DNA from: Microbacterium sp. SA39
GTDB taxonomy: Bacteria; Actinomycetota; Actinomycetes; Actinomycetales; Microbacteriaceae
DNA: 64,000 nucleotides
Assembly: GCF_000967865.1 (NCBI RefSeq)
Contig: NZ_JXRU01000030.1
Coordinates: forward strand, 1 to 64,000
Direction: 5' to 3'
A program made the translations under genes and the position numbers. Below are positions 26,419 through 34,353 of the stretch, one piece after another. The stretch's first letter is position 1. Every line of letters starts with the position of its first letter. Below the pieces are notes generated by a model. It was not told the origin of the DNA. It searched no databases and saw nothing but the letters and a program-made list of their open reading frames with translations.

Positions 26419-27537
26419 ATGTCGACACCCCCTCAGATTCTCGACGCTCTCGTCATCGGCGCCGGCCCCGCAGGCATCGGAACAGCTCTCGCCCTCGCGG
26501 CGGTGGAAGGCCTGACATTCGGCGTGATCGAGCGCGGCCAGATCGGGCAGACCTTCCTCGACTGGCCCACCGAGCAGACGTTCCTCACGCCGTCCTTCAC
26601 CGGCAACGGTTTCGGCGCCACCGACCTCAACGCCGTGCATCCGGAAACCTCTCCGGCCTTCAGTCTCGGTGTCGACTACCAGACGGGTGGCCAGTACGCG
26701 AAGTACCTGCGCAGCGTTGTGAAGCACTTCGGTGTTCCGGTGCTCGATGGCACAGAGGCCACGGCGGTGACCGCGCGCGAGGACGGCTTCGAGGTCCAGT
26801 GCGCGCGCGGCCCGGTGCTGGCTCGATCTCTCGTCTGGGCCGGGGGAGAGTTCCACCAGCCTCTCGAACCGCGCGTCGCCGGCACCGGTCTCGCAGACCT
26901 CGCTCGCGCCCCAGAAGCCTGGGAGCCGCGGACCGGCCGGGCACTGGTCATGGGCGGGTACGAGTCGGGCCTCGACATCGCGTGTCACCATGTCGAGCGG
27001 GGCGCCCACGTGACCGTGGTCGACGGCTCGACCCCGTGGGACGCCGGAACGGGCTCGGACCCGTCGTTCCGACTCGCGCCGCGATCGCGAGTGCGGCTGA
27101 GCGCGGCGCTCGAGACCGGGCGACTCACATTGATCGGTGCGCACGCCGGATCCATCAAACGCGATGGCGACGAGTTCGTGGTCCGGCTGGATGACGGCAA
27201 CCGCATCCGCATCGATTCCCGGCCGATCGCCGCGACGGGATACGGACCAGGCCTGGGCCCGGTCGAGGGACTCTTCGCTCAGCGCGCAGACGGGTGGCCG
27301 GATCTCGATAAGGATGACCAGTCGACGCTGGCCTCTGGGCTCTTCCTCTCCGGGCCGGCGATCCGTCACGGGGGCCTGAAGTTCTGCTTCATCTACAAGT
27401 TCCGGCAGCGTTTCGCGCACATCGCCCGCATCATCGGAGAGAGGGCCGGCAAGGATGTCGGCGCGCTCGAGGCGTGGCGCGCGGCCGGCATGCTGACCGA
27501 CGACCTGTCCTGCTGTGGGGTGGAGTGCGCGTGCTGA
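26419..27537 (+). CDS. FAD/NAD(P)-dependent oxidoreductase, Zur-box associated
   Basis: A 372-residue flavoprotein of the flavin monooxygenase/thioredoxin-reductase superfamily. The FAD-binding GxGxxG is ALVIGAGPAGIGTALAL near residues 10-26; a second Rossmann motif is ALVMGGYESGLDIACHH near residues 176-192. The segment IAATGYGPGLG resembles the family's ATGY box. The C-terminus ends CCGVECAC, four Cys in eight residues, suggesting metal binding or redox activity. It overlaps the transporter gene by 7 nt. From memory, the C. glutamicum Zur regulon also contains a putative oxidoreductase (cg0795); this gene may be equivalent. Substrate unknown. Confidence 0.85.
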   Translation: MSTPPQILDALVIGAGPAGIGTALALAAVEGLTFGVIERGQIGQTFLDWPTEQTFLTPSFTGNGFGATDLNAVHPETSPAFSLGVDYQTGGQYAKYLRSVVKHFGVPVLDGTEATAVTAREDGFEVQCARGPVLARSLVWAGGEFHQPLEPRVAGTGLADLARAPEAWEPRTGRALVMGGYESGLDIACHHVERGAHVTVVDGSTPWDAGTGSDPSFRLAPRSRVRLSAALETGRLTLIGAHAGSIKRDGDEFVVRLDDGNRIRIDSRPIAATGYGPGLGPVEGLFAQRADGWPDLDKDDQSTLASGLFLSGPAIRHGGLKFCFIYKFRQRFAHIARIIGERAGKDVGALEAWRAAGMLTDDLSCCGVECAC

Positions 27538-28526
27538 CCGCCGCGCTGCGCTCCAGCGCGGTCGCCGGACTCTTCCTCGTAGCCATAGCGACGGGGAGTC
27601 TGCTCGGTGCCTTCGCGCCTGCGGCGGCGACGAGAGTGTCTGCCTTCGCCGACCCACTGATCCTCGTCCTGGTCGGAGCCCTGTTCTTCACTCTGCGCCT
27701 GGATGGACTCTCGAGTCTGCGTCGCGCGCCGCGGACGATGCTGCTCGCCCTCGGCATGAACTTCCTCATCGTGCCGCTGGTCGCTTTGGTGCTCACCGCG
27801 CTGCTCCCGGGTGAGGCCCTGCGGCTCGGGGTGCTGATCTACTGCCTCGCGCCGTGCACCGACTGGTTCCTGGGCTTCACCCGCCTGGCCGGCGGCGACA
27901 CCACCACTGGCGCCGCGCTCATCCCCGTGCAGCTCGTTCTCCAGCTTCTGCTCTACCCCGTCTGGCTGGGTCTCTTCGCCGGAGAGCACGTCGACACGGT
28001 CCTGACAACGGCCGCCCCCACGCTGCTGACGTGGTTCGTCCTGCCCGCTGCGATCGGCCTCGGCGCGCGACTGGTACTGCATCTGACGATCGCCGCCATA
28101 GCACGCTCCCGGATCGCGGCCGGGGTGGACCGCGCGATCCCCGCGATCATCGCCGCAGTGATCGCTGCCATCTTCGCGGGCAACGTCGGGACGATCCTCG
28201 CCGACCCGGCATCCTTCGCCTGGGTGCTGGTGGTGGTGTTCCTCTTCTTCGTGGTGATCTACGCGCTGGGGGAGGGCGTCCGCATCCTGTTCCGCTTGCG
28301 TCCCGCAGAGCACGCGCTGCTGACGATGACCACTTCGGCACGGAACGCCCCACTCATGCTCGCGGTCACGACGATCGCTCTGCCCGACGAGCCCCTCGTG
28401 CACGCGGCGATCGTCCTTGGCATGCTCATCGAATTCCCGCATCTCAGCATCCTCACGCTTCTCCTGCGAAGGCGGCGGTCGCAGGGTGCCGCCGAGGCGG
28501 TCGCCGAGTCGCAGCTCAGTCGCTGA
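27531..28526 (+). CDS. Acr3/BASS-superfamily transporter (arsenical-resistance-like)
   Basis: A 331-residue protein with about ten membrane segments. The segment LIYCLAPCTDWFLGFTRLAGGD (in part; Cys105 and Cys109) matches the conserved Cys-containing helix of Acr3 arsenite exporters and related bile-acid:sodium symporters. GTG 27531 has GGAG 5 nt upstream and overlaps the flavoprotein by 7 nt; GTG 27525 is an alternative. Because the operon has a Zur-like operator and no ArsR or ArsC, the usual arsenite-export annotation is doubtful; transport of a metal complex or organic anion is possible. Confidence 0.82.
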   Translation: MLTAALRSSAVAGLFLVAIATGSLLGAFAPAAATRVSAFADPLILVLVGALFFTLRLDGLSSLRRAPRTMLLALGMNFLIVPLVALVLTALLPGEALRLGVLIYCLAPCTDWFLGFTRLAGGDTTTGAALIPVQLVLQLLLYPVWLGLFAGEHVDTVLTTAAPTLLTWFVLPAAIGLGARLVLHLTIAAIARSRIAAGVDRAIPAIIAAVIAAIFAGNVGTILADPASFAWVLVVVFLFFVVIYALGEGVRILFRLRPAEHALLTMTTSARNAPLMLAVTTIALPDEPLVHAAIVLGMLIEFPHLSILTLLLRRRRSQGAAEAVAESQLSR

Positions 28527-28584
28527 GCCGTCGGTCGCGCCTGAGTCGTCGCAACCCGACCCCGGTGGGTGGAGGACGCGTCGC

Positions 28585-29247
28585 TCAGCCCGGAGTCGCC
28601 CGCTCGATCGCTTGCCGCAGCACCCCGGACTCCAACCCCAGCGCCCACTCCGCCACATCAGCGACGACCTGCGTGTGCGCCGGATGCTCGATCTGCGTCG
28701 ACGCGTTCACGTATGATCCGCCGCCGTCGAGCGCGATCAGGATCCGGATGCACGCCGCCTCGGCATCCACGTCTCCGAAGTCCCGCGAGTCGATGCCGTC
28801 CTCGATGATGGCCGTCAGCCCCTCCCGGTCGAGGGCGTCCTGCACCTCCAACTCGGCGTCGAGCGTCGGACTGAAACGCGCCAGGTGCCGCGCGTTCAGC
28901 CAGAGCCGTGCCAGCGGGAGGGAGCGACCGCGCTCGACGTGATCGATGAAGTGCGCCAGGCGCTGCAGGGGAGTGCCGTCCGACGTGAAGAACTGCTCGC
29001 GTTCGAGCACCGCCGCCCGGGCGAACGCCGCAACCACGAGATCTTCGGCCACGGGGAAGTAGTGGGTGATCAGCCCGGGCCGCACACCGAGCCGCGCGGC
29101 GACCGCGCGCAGCGTGATGCGCTCGAGACCCTCCTCGATGGCAATCGCCGCCGCGCAGGCGAGGATGTCCTCCCGCCGCTCTTCCGGGGGTTTGCGGGTT
29201 CGCGGGGGAGTCGCGTGAGAAGAAGTGCTTGACGTCACCTCACCCAT
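28585..29247 (-). CDS. TetR family transcriptional regulator
   Basis: A 220-residue regulator. The helix-turn-helix is at about residues 25-70 (ILACAAAIAIEEG, then LRAVAARLGVRPGLITHYF). The C-terminal ligand-binding part ends in a helical segment with two Cys-free hydrophobic helices. It is divergent from the NCS1 permease and amidohydrolase, with repeated GTGACCAATAG words between, and so probably represses that operon in response to its substrate. ATG 29247 is chosen as the first Met before the HTH; the longer frame runs through the permease. Confidence 0.9.
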   Translation of the reverse strand: MGEVTSSTSSHATPPRTRKPPEERREDILACAAAIAIEEGLERITLRAVAARLGVRPGLITHYFPVAEDLVVAAFARAAVLEREQFFTSDGTPLQRLAHFIDHVERGRSLPLARLWLNARHLARFSPTLDAELEVQDALDREGLTAIIEDGIDSRDFGDVDAEAACIRILIALDGGGSYVNASTQIEHPAHTQVVADVAEWALGLESGVLRQAIERATPG

Positions 29248-29248
29248 G

Positions 29249-29293
29249 CTATTGAATGAGTGACCAATAGTCCATTGGGCATGTGACCAATAG
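29249..29293. promoter_or_regulatory. Candidate TetR operator region
   Basis: GTGACCAATAG occurs twice (29260-29270 and 29283-29293), 23 bp apart, about two helical turns. CTATTG at 29249-29254 and CAATAG at 29265-29270 form an inverted repeat, and CCAAT/ATTGG form another around 29264-29278. Placed between the divergent regulator and permease genes, these are likely regulator half-sites. Confidence 0.5.
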
Positions 29294-29323
29294 CAATGGC
29301 GCTCTCCTCCCGAAAGGAACTCC

Positions 29324-30754
29324 ATGACCCGGAACGCACTCCCTGACGTCGAGACCCTCGACACCGCATCGCGCCCCGAGACGCGCGGCATCGAGCTGAT
29401 CGACGACGCCGAACGCCACGGCAGAGCGCGCGACCTCTTCCTCATCTGGGCGGCCCCGAGCGTCAGCATCCTGAACCTCACGATCGGCGCATCCCTGATC
29501 CTCCTCGGCCTCGAGATCTGGCAGGCGATCGCGGTGATCGTCGCGGCCTCCCTCCTCTGGATCCTGCCCGGCATCATCGCCGGGAGCGGACCGGCCGCCG
29601 GGACCTCGGGCTCGGTCGTGACGCGGGCGATGTACGGCATCCTCGGCAACCGCCTCTTCGTCGCCGTCGTCGGATGGTTCATCGGCGCGGTCTTCCTGTC
29701 CTTGACCTGGCTCGCCTCGTCGTTCATGGGAGCCGACCTGCTGCGACGCGCCGGCATGGACGACCCGATCTGGGTTCCGATCGGCGTCACGGTCGTCGTC
29801 GCGGCCATCACCATCCTCGTGGCGATCTTCGGCCACGGCCTGATCCTGCGCGCGTACCCGTACATGGCCGCCGCCCTGTTCGTGATCTTCCTCGCGGTCG
29901 CGGGCTTCATCCTGCCGACCGTCTACTGGCAGTACGCAGCCCCTGAGCCCCTGAGCGGTGCCGCACTCTGGTCGGCGATCTCGATCGGCTTCACGATCCT
30001 CGCCTCGACTCCACTGTCGTTCATCAACAGTCCCGACATCGCCCGCTACCTCCCTCGCGACACCAAGCCCTCGCACATCACCGCCGCGACCGCCCTCGGA
30101 GGGGCCATCCCCTTCATCGTCTTCACCACCGTCGGAGTGCTGCTGGCGACGGGGCTGAGCACCGCCGCATTCGAGACCGGCATCGACGTCGCCCTGCTGG
30201 ATCTGCTGCCGGCGTGGCTCGGTCCGGTGCTCGTGATCGGCGTCGTCATCAACACGATCGCGCTCAACGCCATGACCGCGTACACGTCGAGCATGGCGCT
30301 CCAGGCCATCGGCTTCCGGCTGCGCCGCATCCCCGCGGCGATCATCGTGGGTGTGGTCGGGACGGCGCTGACGATCTACCTCGTGCTGGCCTCGAACCTC
30401 GTGGAGGCGGCGAACCTCATGCTGCAGTTCCTCGTCGTCGTGTCGGGGCCGGCGATGGCGATCTTCGTCGTCGACGTCATCCTGCGCCGCTACGACTACG
30501 ACGGCGTCGACCTCTTCCACGACCGACCCGGCGGCCGGTACTGGTACTCGGCGGGATGGAGCATCCCCGGCATCACCGCGCTCTTCGCCGGCGGCATCGC
30601 GACCGCGCTGTGCCTGTCGACGAGCGTCTGGAGCGGTCCGATCGCCGAACTCACCGGCTACATCGACCTGTCGGTGCCCGTCGGCATGCTCGTCGCCGCG
30701 GCGCTCTACGCCGGCCTGCTGCGCACCCCACTCGGAAAGGACGGTCGACCGTGA
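29324..30754 (+). CDS. NCS1-family cytosine/purine/hydantoin permease
   Basis: A 476-residue membrane protein with twelve predicted segments. The N-terminus has the NCS1 pattern ([22 protein letters not shown], in part, near residue 35), a Gly-rich helix with [19 protein letters not shown], and [15 protein letters not shown] near residue 240. The family carries nucleobases, hydantoins or allantoin with Na+ or H+. It is coupled by GTGA to the amidohydrolase, so the imported compound is probably that enzyme's substrate. AAAGGAAC lies 5 nt before ATG 29324. Confidence 0.92.
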   Translation: MTRNALPDVETLDTASRPETRGIELIDDAERHGRARDLFLIWAAPSVSILNLTIGASLILLGLEIWQAIAVIVAASLLWILPGIIAGSGPAAGTSGSVVTRAMYGILGNRLFVAVVGWFIGAVFLSLTWLASSFMGADLLRRAGMDDPIWVPIGVTVVVAAITILVAIFGHGLILRAYPYMAAALFVIFLAVAGFILPTVYWQYAAPEPLSGAALWSAISIGFTILASTPLSFINSPDIARYLPRDTKPSHITAATALGGAIPFIVFTTVGVLLATGLSTAAFETGIDVALLDLLPAWLGPVLVIGVVINTIALNAMTAYTSSMALQAIGFRLRRIPAAIIVGVVGTALTIYLVLASNLVEAANLMLQFLVVVSGPAMAIFVVDVILRRYDYDGVDLFHDRPGGRYWYSAGWSIPGITALFAGGIATALCLSTSVWSGPIAELTGYIDLSVPVGMLVAAALYAGLLRTPLGKDGRP

Positions 30755-32373
30755 CCACCCGCTACCTCAACGGACGCATCTTCACCGCGGATGACGACCC
30801 GGCTCGCGCCTGGGCCGAGTCTCTCGTGATCGATGGCGAGACGATCACCTACGTCGGTACGCGTGCGGATGCGCCGCCCGCCGATGAGACGGTCGACCTC
30901 GAGGGGCGGCTCGTGCTCCCCGGATTCACCGACGCCCACACCCACCTCCTCATGGCGGGCGCCGCACTCGGCCAGGTGCCGCTCACCGCCGCGCGATCGC
31001 TCGACGAGATCCAGGCACTGCTGCGCGAAGCGAGGGCGGCGAATCCGGATGCCGCGGTGCTGCGGGGCCGTGGCTGGCTCTTCGATTCGGTGCCGGACGG
31101 CGCCCCGACCGCGGCGATGATCGACGCGGTGGTCGATGACATCCCCGTCTATCTCGACGCGAACGACTACCACTCCTGCTGGGTCAACAGCGCGGCGCTG
31201 GTCGAGCTGGGCATCACCCGCGACACTCCGGATCCGATCGGCGGACACTTCGCACGGGATGCCGCAGGGGAGCCGACCGGACTCCTCTACGAGACCGCAG
31301 CGACCCAGTACGCCTGGGCGCACAGGGACGCGACCACGACCGACACCGACCGCGATGCCGACGTCGAGCGCGTCATCGAGGCGTACCTGGCGGCCGGGGT
31401 GACCGGCGCGATCGACATGGCCTTCGACGAGTTCGGGCTGGATGCACTCCGTCGTGCCGAGGAGCGGCATGGCGGAGAGCTGCCGATCCGCGTCGCGGCC
31501 CACTGGATCATCACGAACACCGGAGACGACGCCGAGAACCTCGCTCAGGTCTCGCGCGCGGCCGAGCTCGCGCGCGAGACGGCGTCCTCCGGGGTCCGCG
31601 TCGTCGGCATCAAGCTGATCCTCGACGGCGTGATCGATGCGTGCACCGCGGCGATGCGGCATCCGTACGCCGACGGAACGAATGCTGCACCCATCTGGCC
31701 GGTCGCGCAGCTGAATCCGGTCGTCGCGGCAGCGGATGCCGCGGGCCTGCAGATCGCGCAGCACGCGATCGGCGACCTCGCGAGCGAGATCGCACTCGAT
31801 GCGATCGAGCACGCGATCGCGGTGAACGGGGCCCGTCCACGGCGTCACCGCATCGAGCACCTCGAGTACGCGGCTCCCGGGACGGCCGAGCGGATGGCCC
31901 GTCTCGGTGTCACCGCGTCGATGCAGCCCGTGCACAGCGATCCCGCGATCTTCGCGAACTGGGCCGAGATGCTGGGCGACGACCGCGTCGACCGTGCGTT
32001 CCCGTGGCAGGAATACGAGGATGCCGGAGCGCTGCTGGCCTTCTCGACGGATGCGCCGACCGCTCCGCATGAGGCCCTGGCCAACATGTACGTCGCATCG
32101 ACCCGCGCCTCGGCGCTCGATCGGTCGGTGGCTGCGATACATCCGCAGTTCGCGCTGCCTCTCGCGGCCGCGATCGGGCACGCGACGCGCGACGCCGCGG
32201 CATCCGTCGGCGATGGTGACTGGCGGGGCCGCATCGCGCCGGGCTTCGCGGCCGACCTGATCGTGCTCGACACCGACCCGTTCGCCAAAGGGCCGGCGTC
32301 GTTGCTCGACGCCCGCGTGGTGCAGACGATCGTCGCCGGGAAGACGCGCTACCGCACCGACACCGCCGGTTGA
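30751..32373 (+). CDS. Amidohydrolase family protein (YtcJ-like)
   Basis: A 540-residue metal-dependent hydrolase of the amidohydrolase-3 group. The N-terminal [13 protein letters not shown] strand leads to the metal-binding [13 protein letters not shown] (HxH) near residue 58. Later motifs are AQHAIGD (His), RIEHLEY (His) and [17 protein letters not shown] (Asp). The C-terminal [16 protein letters not shown] is typical. The substrate is unknown; pairing with an NCS1 permease points to a nitrogenous ring or amide. GTG 30751 is chosen because of the 4-nt overlap and because the family N-terminus begins there. Confidence 0.9.
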   Translation: MTTRYLNGRIFTADDDPARAWAESLVIDGETITYVGTRADAPPADETVDLEGRLVLPGFTDAHTHLLMAGAALGQVPLTAARSLDEIQALLREARAANPDAAVLRGRGWLFDSVPDGAPTAAMIDAVVDDIPVYLDANDYHSCWVNSAALVELGITRDTPDPIGGHFARDAAGEPTGLLYETAATQYAWAHRDATTTDTDRDADVERVIEAYLAAGVTGAIDMAFDEFGLDALRRAEERHGGELPIRVAAHWIITNTGDDAENLAQVSRAAELARETASSGVRVVGIKLILDGVIDACTAAMRHPYADGTNAAPIWPVAQLNPVVAAADAAGLQIAQHAIGDLASEIALDAIEHAIAVNGARPRRHRIEHLEYAAPGTAERMARLGVTASMQPVHSDPAIFANWAEMLGDDRVDRAFPWQEYEDAGALLAFSTDAPTAPHEALANMYVASTRASALDRSVAAIHPQFALPLAAAIGHATRDAAASVGDGDWRGRIAPGFAADLIVLDTDPFAKGPASLLDARVVQTIVAGKTRYRTDTAG

Positions 32374-32381
32374 GGCGGCGA

Positions 32382-32409
32382 TCACGCCCGCTCGAGAATG
32401 CGGGCGTGA
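32382..32409. terminator. Hairpin between convergent genes
   Basis: 10-bp stem TCACGCCCGC (32382-32391) with its complement at 32400-32409 and an 8-nt loop, placed between the ends of the amidohydrolase and DUF72 genes. It probably serves both strands; there is no T-run. Confidence 0.6.
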
Positions 32410-32433
32410 CGCTGCCCTCCGTACCGCTGCGGC

Positions 32434-33297
32434 TCACCGCTCCCGGACGAGCCGGTCCAGCAGCTGCGCGTCGTGCGGCGCGTGGCCCTGTGCGTCATTG
32501 TCGAAGTACACGTACACGTCGCGCGCCGGGGCTTCGGCGGATGCGTCCCCACCCGTCCACTCGGCGATCCGCGCGGCCCACTCGCTGAGCTGCGGCTCGT
32601 TGTAGCCGCTGTGGTACAGCACGTCGGCGCCGTGCAGCCGGACGTACACGAAGTCTGCGGTCAGCGCCTCGAAACGCGGCCACCGGCCCGCGGTATCGGC
32701 GATTGCGAGCGCGACGCCGTGTTCGCGCAGCAGGCTGACGCAGCGCTCGTCATCGAACGTCTCCGATCGCGGCTCGAGCGCATACCTCAGCGGCGCGTCC
32801 TCCTCGATCTCGAGCCATGCTCGGCCGTCGAGCCGATCATCGTGATCGCGTGCCAGGCGCAGAGCCTCGCCGGTCGTCTGGGGCAGAGCGCCGAGGAATC
32901 CGTCCAGGACGTCGGGATCGAACTCCTGCCGCTCCGGCAACTGCCAGAGGATCGGCCCCAACTGTGCACCGAGGGCGAGCACGCCGGACGCGAAGAAGTT
33001 GGCGAGAGCCTGTTCCACATCGCGAAGGCGCAGCATGTGCGAGATGTAGCGGGAGCCCTTGACCGCGAAGACGAAGTCATCCGGAACGCTGTCGCGCCAG
33101 CGCCGGTAGCTCTCGGGACGCTGGAGGGAGTAAAAGGACCCGTTGAGCTCGACCGTGGAGAATTGCTGACCGATGTACTCGAGCTCTCGGCGCTGGGCGA
33201 GGCCCGCGGGGTAGAAGTCGCCGCGCCAGCGCGCATAGCGCCATCCGGATACGCCGATCAGGGCTCTTCCTCGCGGGCGCGGATGATCTTCTGCCAT
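32434..33297 (-). CDS. DUF72 domain protein (YecE-like)
   Basis: A 287-residue TIM-barrel-type protein. The N-terminus IGVSGWRYARWRGDFYP, then FSTVELNGSFYSL and FVFAVKGSRYISHMLRL, and the C-terminal DVYVYFDNDAQGHAPHDA are DUF72/YecE hallmarks. The function is unknown in the family. TACCGT with exactly 6 nt before ATG 33297 suggests a leaderless message. Confidence 0.94.
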   Translation of the reverse strand: MAEDHPRPRGRALIGVSGWRYARWRGDFYPAGLAQRRELEYIGQQFSTVELNGSFYSLQRPESYRRWRDSVPDDFVFAVKGSRYISHMLRLRDVEQALANFFASGVLALGAQLGPILWQLPERQEFDPDVLDGFLGALPQTTGEALRLARDHDDRLDGRAWLEIEEDAPLRYALEPRSETFDDERCVSLLREHGVALAIADTAGRWPRFEALTADFVYVRLHGADVLYHSGYNEPQLSEWAARIAEWTGGDASAEAPARDVYVYFDNDAQGHAPHDAQLLDRLVRER

Positions 33298-33303
33298 GTC
33301 GCC

Positions 33304-33309
33304 ACGGTA
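33304..33309 (-). promoter_or_regulatory. Leaderless -10 element (TACCGT) of the DUF72 gene
   Basis: Minus strand TACCGT-GGCGAC-ATG; no ribosome site. Confidence 0.5.
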
Positions 33310-33452
33310 CGCATCGACGAATCTCCGCTCCCAGCGGATTGACCCGTGGCCGAGCGATCGCTAGGGAAGCCGATGCCGGCCTGTCGTCAACCCCCTGGAA
33401 CGCGGAACGGAAGGCGCGCATCGTCGATGGCATACCGAGGAAAGGAGTCGAG

Positions 33453-33650
33453 ATGTCTTTCGAGACCGAACATATCGATGACGAGAAGCCCACCGCGGAT
33501 CGTGAGGAACAGCAACGCGATGTCGAAGAGGAGCCGGAGGTCGATGCCACCGAGACTCCTCCGGGATTCGACGACCCGGAGGTGGATCCCGCAGATCTCG
33601 TCGATCAGCGCTCAGAGGTGCCGATCGATGAGGACCGGCCTCGGGAGTGA
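33453..33650 (+). CDS. Small acidic hypothetical protein
   Basis: A 65-residue protein beginning MSFETEHIDDEKPTADREEQ, very rich in Glu, Asp and Pro and with no predicted fold; probably disordered. AAAGGAG at 33441-33447 sits 5 nt before ATG 33453, which supports translation. An upstream in-frame ATG (33339) lacks a ribosome site. No relatives are recognised. Confidence 0.6.
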   Translation: MSFETEHIDDEKPTADREEQQRDVEEEPEVDATETPPGFDDPEVDPADLVDQRSEVPIDEDRPRE

Positions 33651-33927
33651 CCTGAGCCGGAGATGCGCGCGAGGTATGCCCTCCCGATGACGCCGCCCCA
33701 GACGATGTCGCCGAGAGGGCCACCGCCCTACCCGGACGGTTGGGGAGGCGGCGAAGATATCGCTGCACTCTTGGCTGATTCCCCAGACATCAGCCCATAG
33801 CCCCCGCTACATATAGCAGACTAGCGCTCTTTTGTCTTGTCCGCCATTTGGGGGACAAAGATATTTTCGAAAGTTGATCGAACAATTCCCCGGTTGTCTT
33901 CTCCACGGTGCTCCCTAAGGTGGACTC
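33651..33927. other. 277-nt intergenic region with promoter and inverted repeats
   Basis: Locally AT-rich from about 33800. It holds GCTA-CATA-TAGC (33806-33817), the pair TTGTCC (33837-33842) and GGACAA (33853-33858), and TTCGA/TCGAA around 33867-33883. No supported gene lies here. Confidence 0.6.
33837..33865 (+). promoter_or_regulatory. Probable promoter (TTGTCC-17-GATATT)
   Basis: A -35-like TTGTCC (33837-33842) and -10-like GATATT (33860-33865) are separated by 17 nt. The start would be about 33872, giving a 56-nt leader to ATG 33928. The -35 is part of a 6-bp inverted repeat with GGACAA, so a repressor may bind here. Confidence 0.45.
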
Positions 33928-34308
33928 ATGGACAGATTGCTCGTGTTCGCATCTCAGGTCGCCATCGCGCACGGCCACCGCGTCGAGGTGATCGAGCAGA
34001 TCGACCCCCTCAACGAAGAGGCCGTCGTGCTCTCGATCGCCGATCTCGACACCGGCATCCGCTACCGCCGCTCGGATGACGTACGCGGCGAGTTCTCGCG
34101 CTGGATCGGGCGGGTCCTCGAGTGCACAGTGATGATCGGCGGTCCAGGGCGCACGGTGCTGCGGGTCGACCCGATCGGGCAGGACGCGGCGGGATCGAAG
34201 CGGGCCCTGCTCGGAGCCGACGCCGCGGCGGATGCTGCCAAGGCGGAGGCCGACCGCTGGGGCGGCTCGGATCGCCCTCCGGTCGAGGAGCCCGAACGCT
34301 TCTGGTGA
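33928..34308 (+). CDS. Hypothetical protein
   Basis: A 126-residue protein with an alternating beta/alpha-like first 90 residues (LLVFASQVAIAHGHRVEVIE) and an Ala/Arg/Glu/Pro-rich tail. No signal, membrane segment or known motif. TAAGGTGG lies 6 nt before the ATG and a plausible promoter lies 60-90 nt upstream, so the gene is probably real. Its end is 46 nt from the converging dnaE2 end. Function unknown. Confidence 0.6.
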   Translation: MDRLLVFASQVAIAHGHRVEVIEQIDPLNEEAVVLSIADLDTGIRYRRSDDVRGEFSRWIGRVLECTVMIGGPGRTVLRVDPIGQDAAGSKRALLGADAAADAAKAEADRWGGSDRPPVEEPERFW

Positions 34309-34353
34309 GACCCTGCGCGGGTGAGGCACTGCGCGTGTGAGACCGCACACGCA

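Noticed and set aside
27531..28526. Straightforward arsenite exporter ArsB/Acr3
   Set aside because: No arsR, arsC or ArsR operator; the operon carries a Zur/Fur-type palindrome and a flavoprotein, so function is left open.
29250..29323. Riboswitch ahead of the NCS1 permease
   Set aside because: The leader is short and holds only regulator-like repeats; no purine or other aptamer fold can be drawn.
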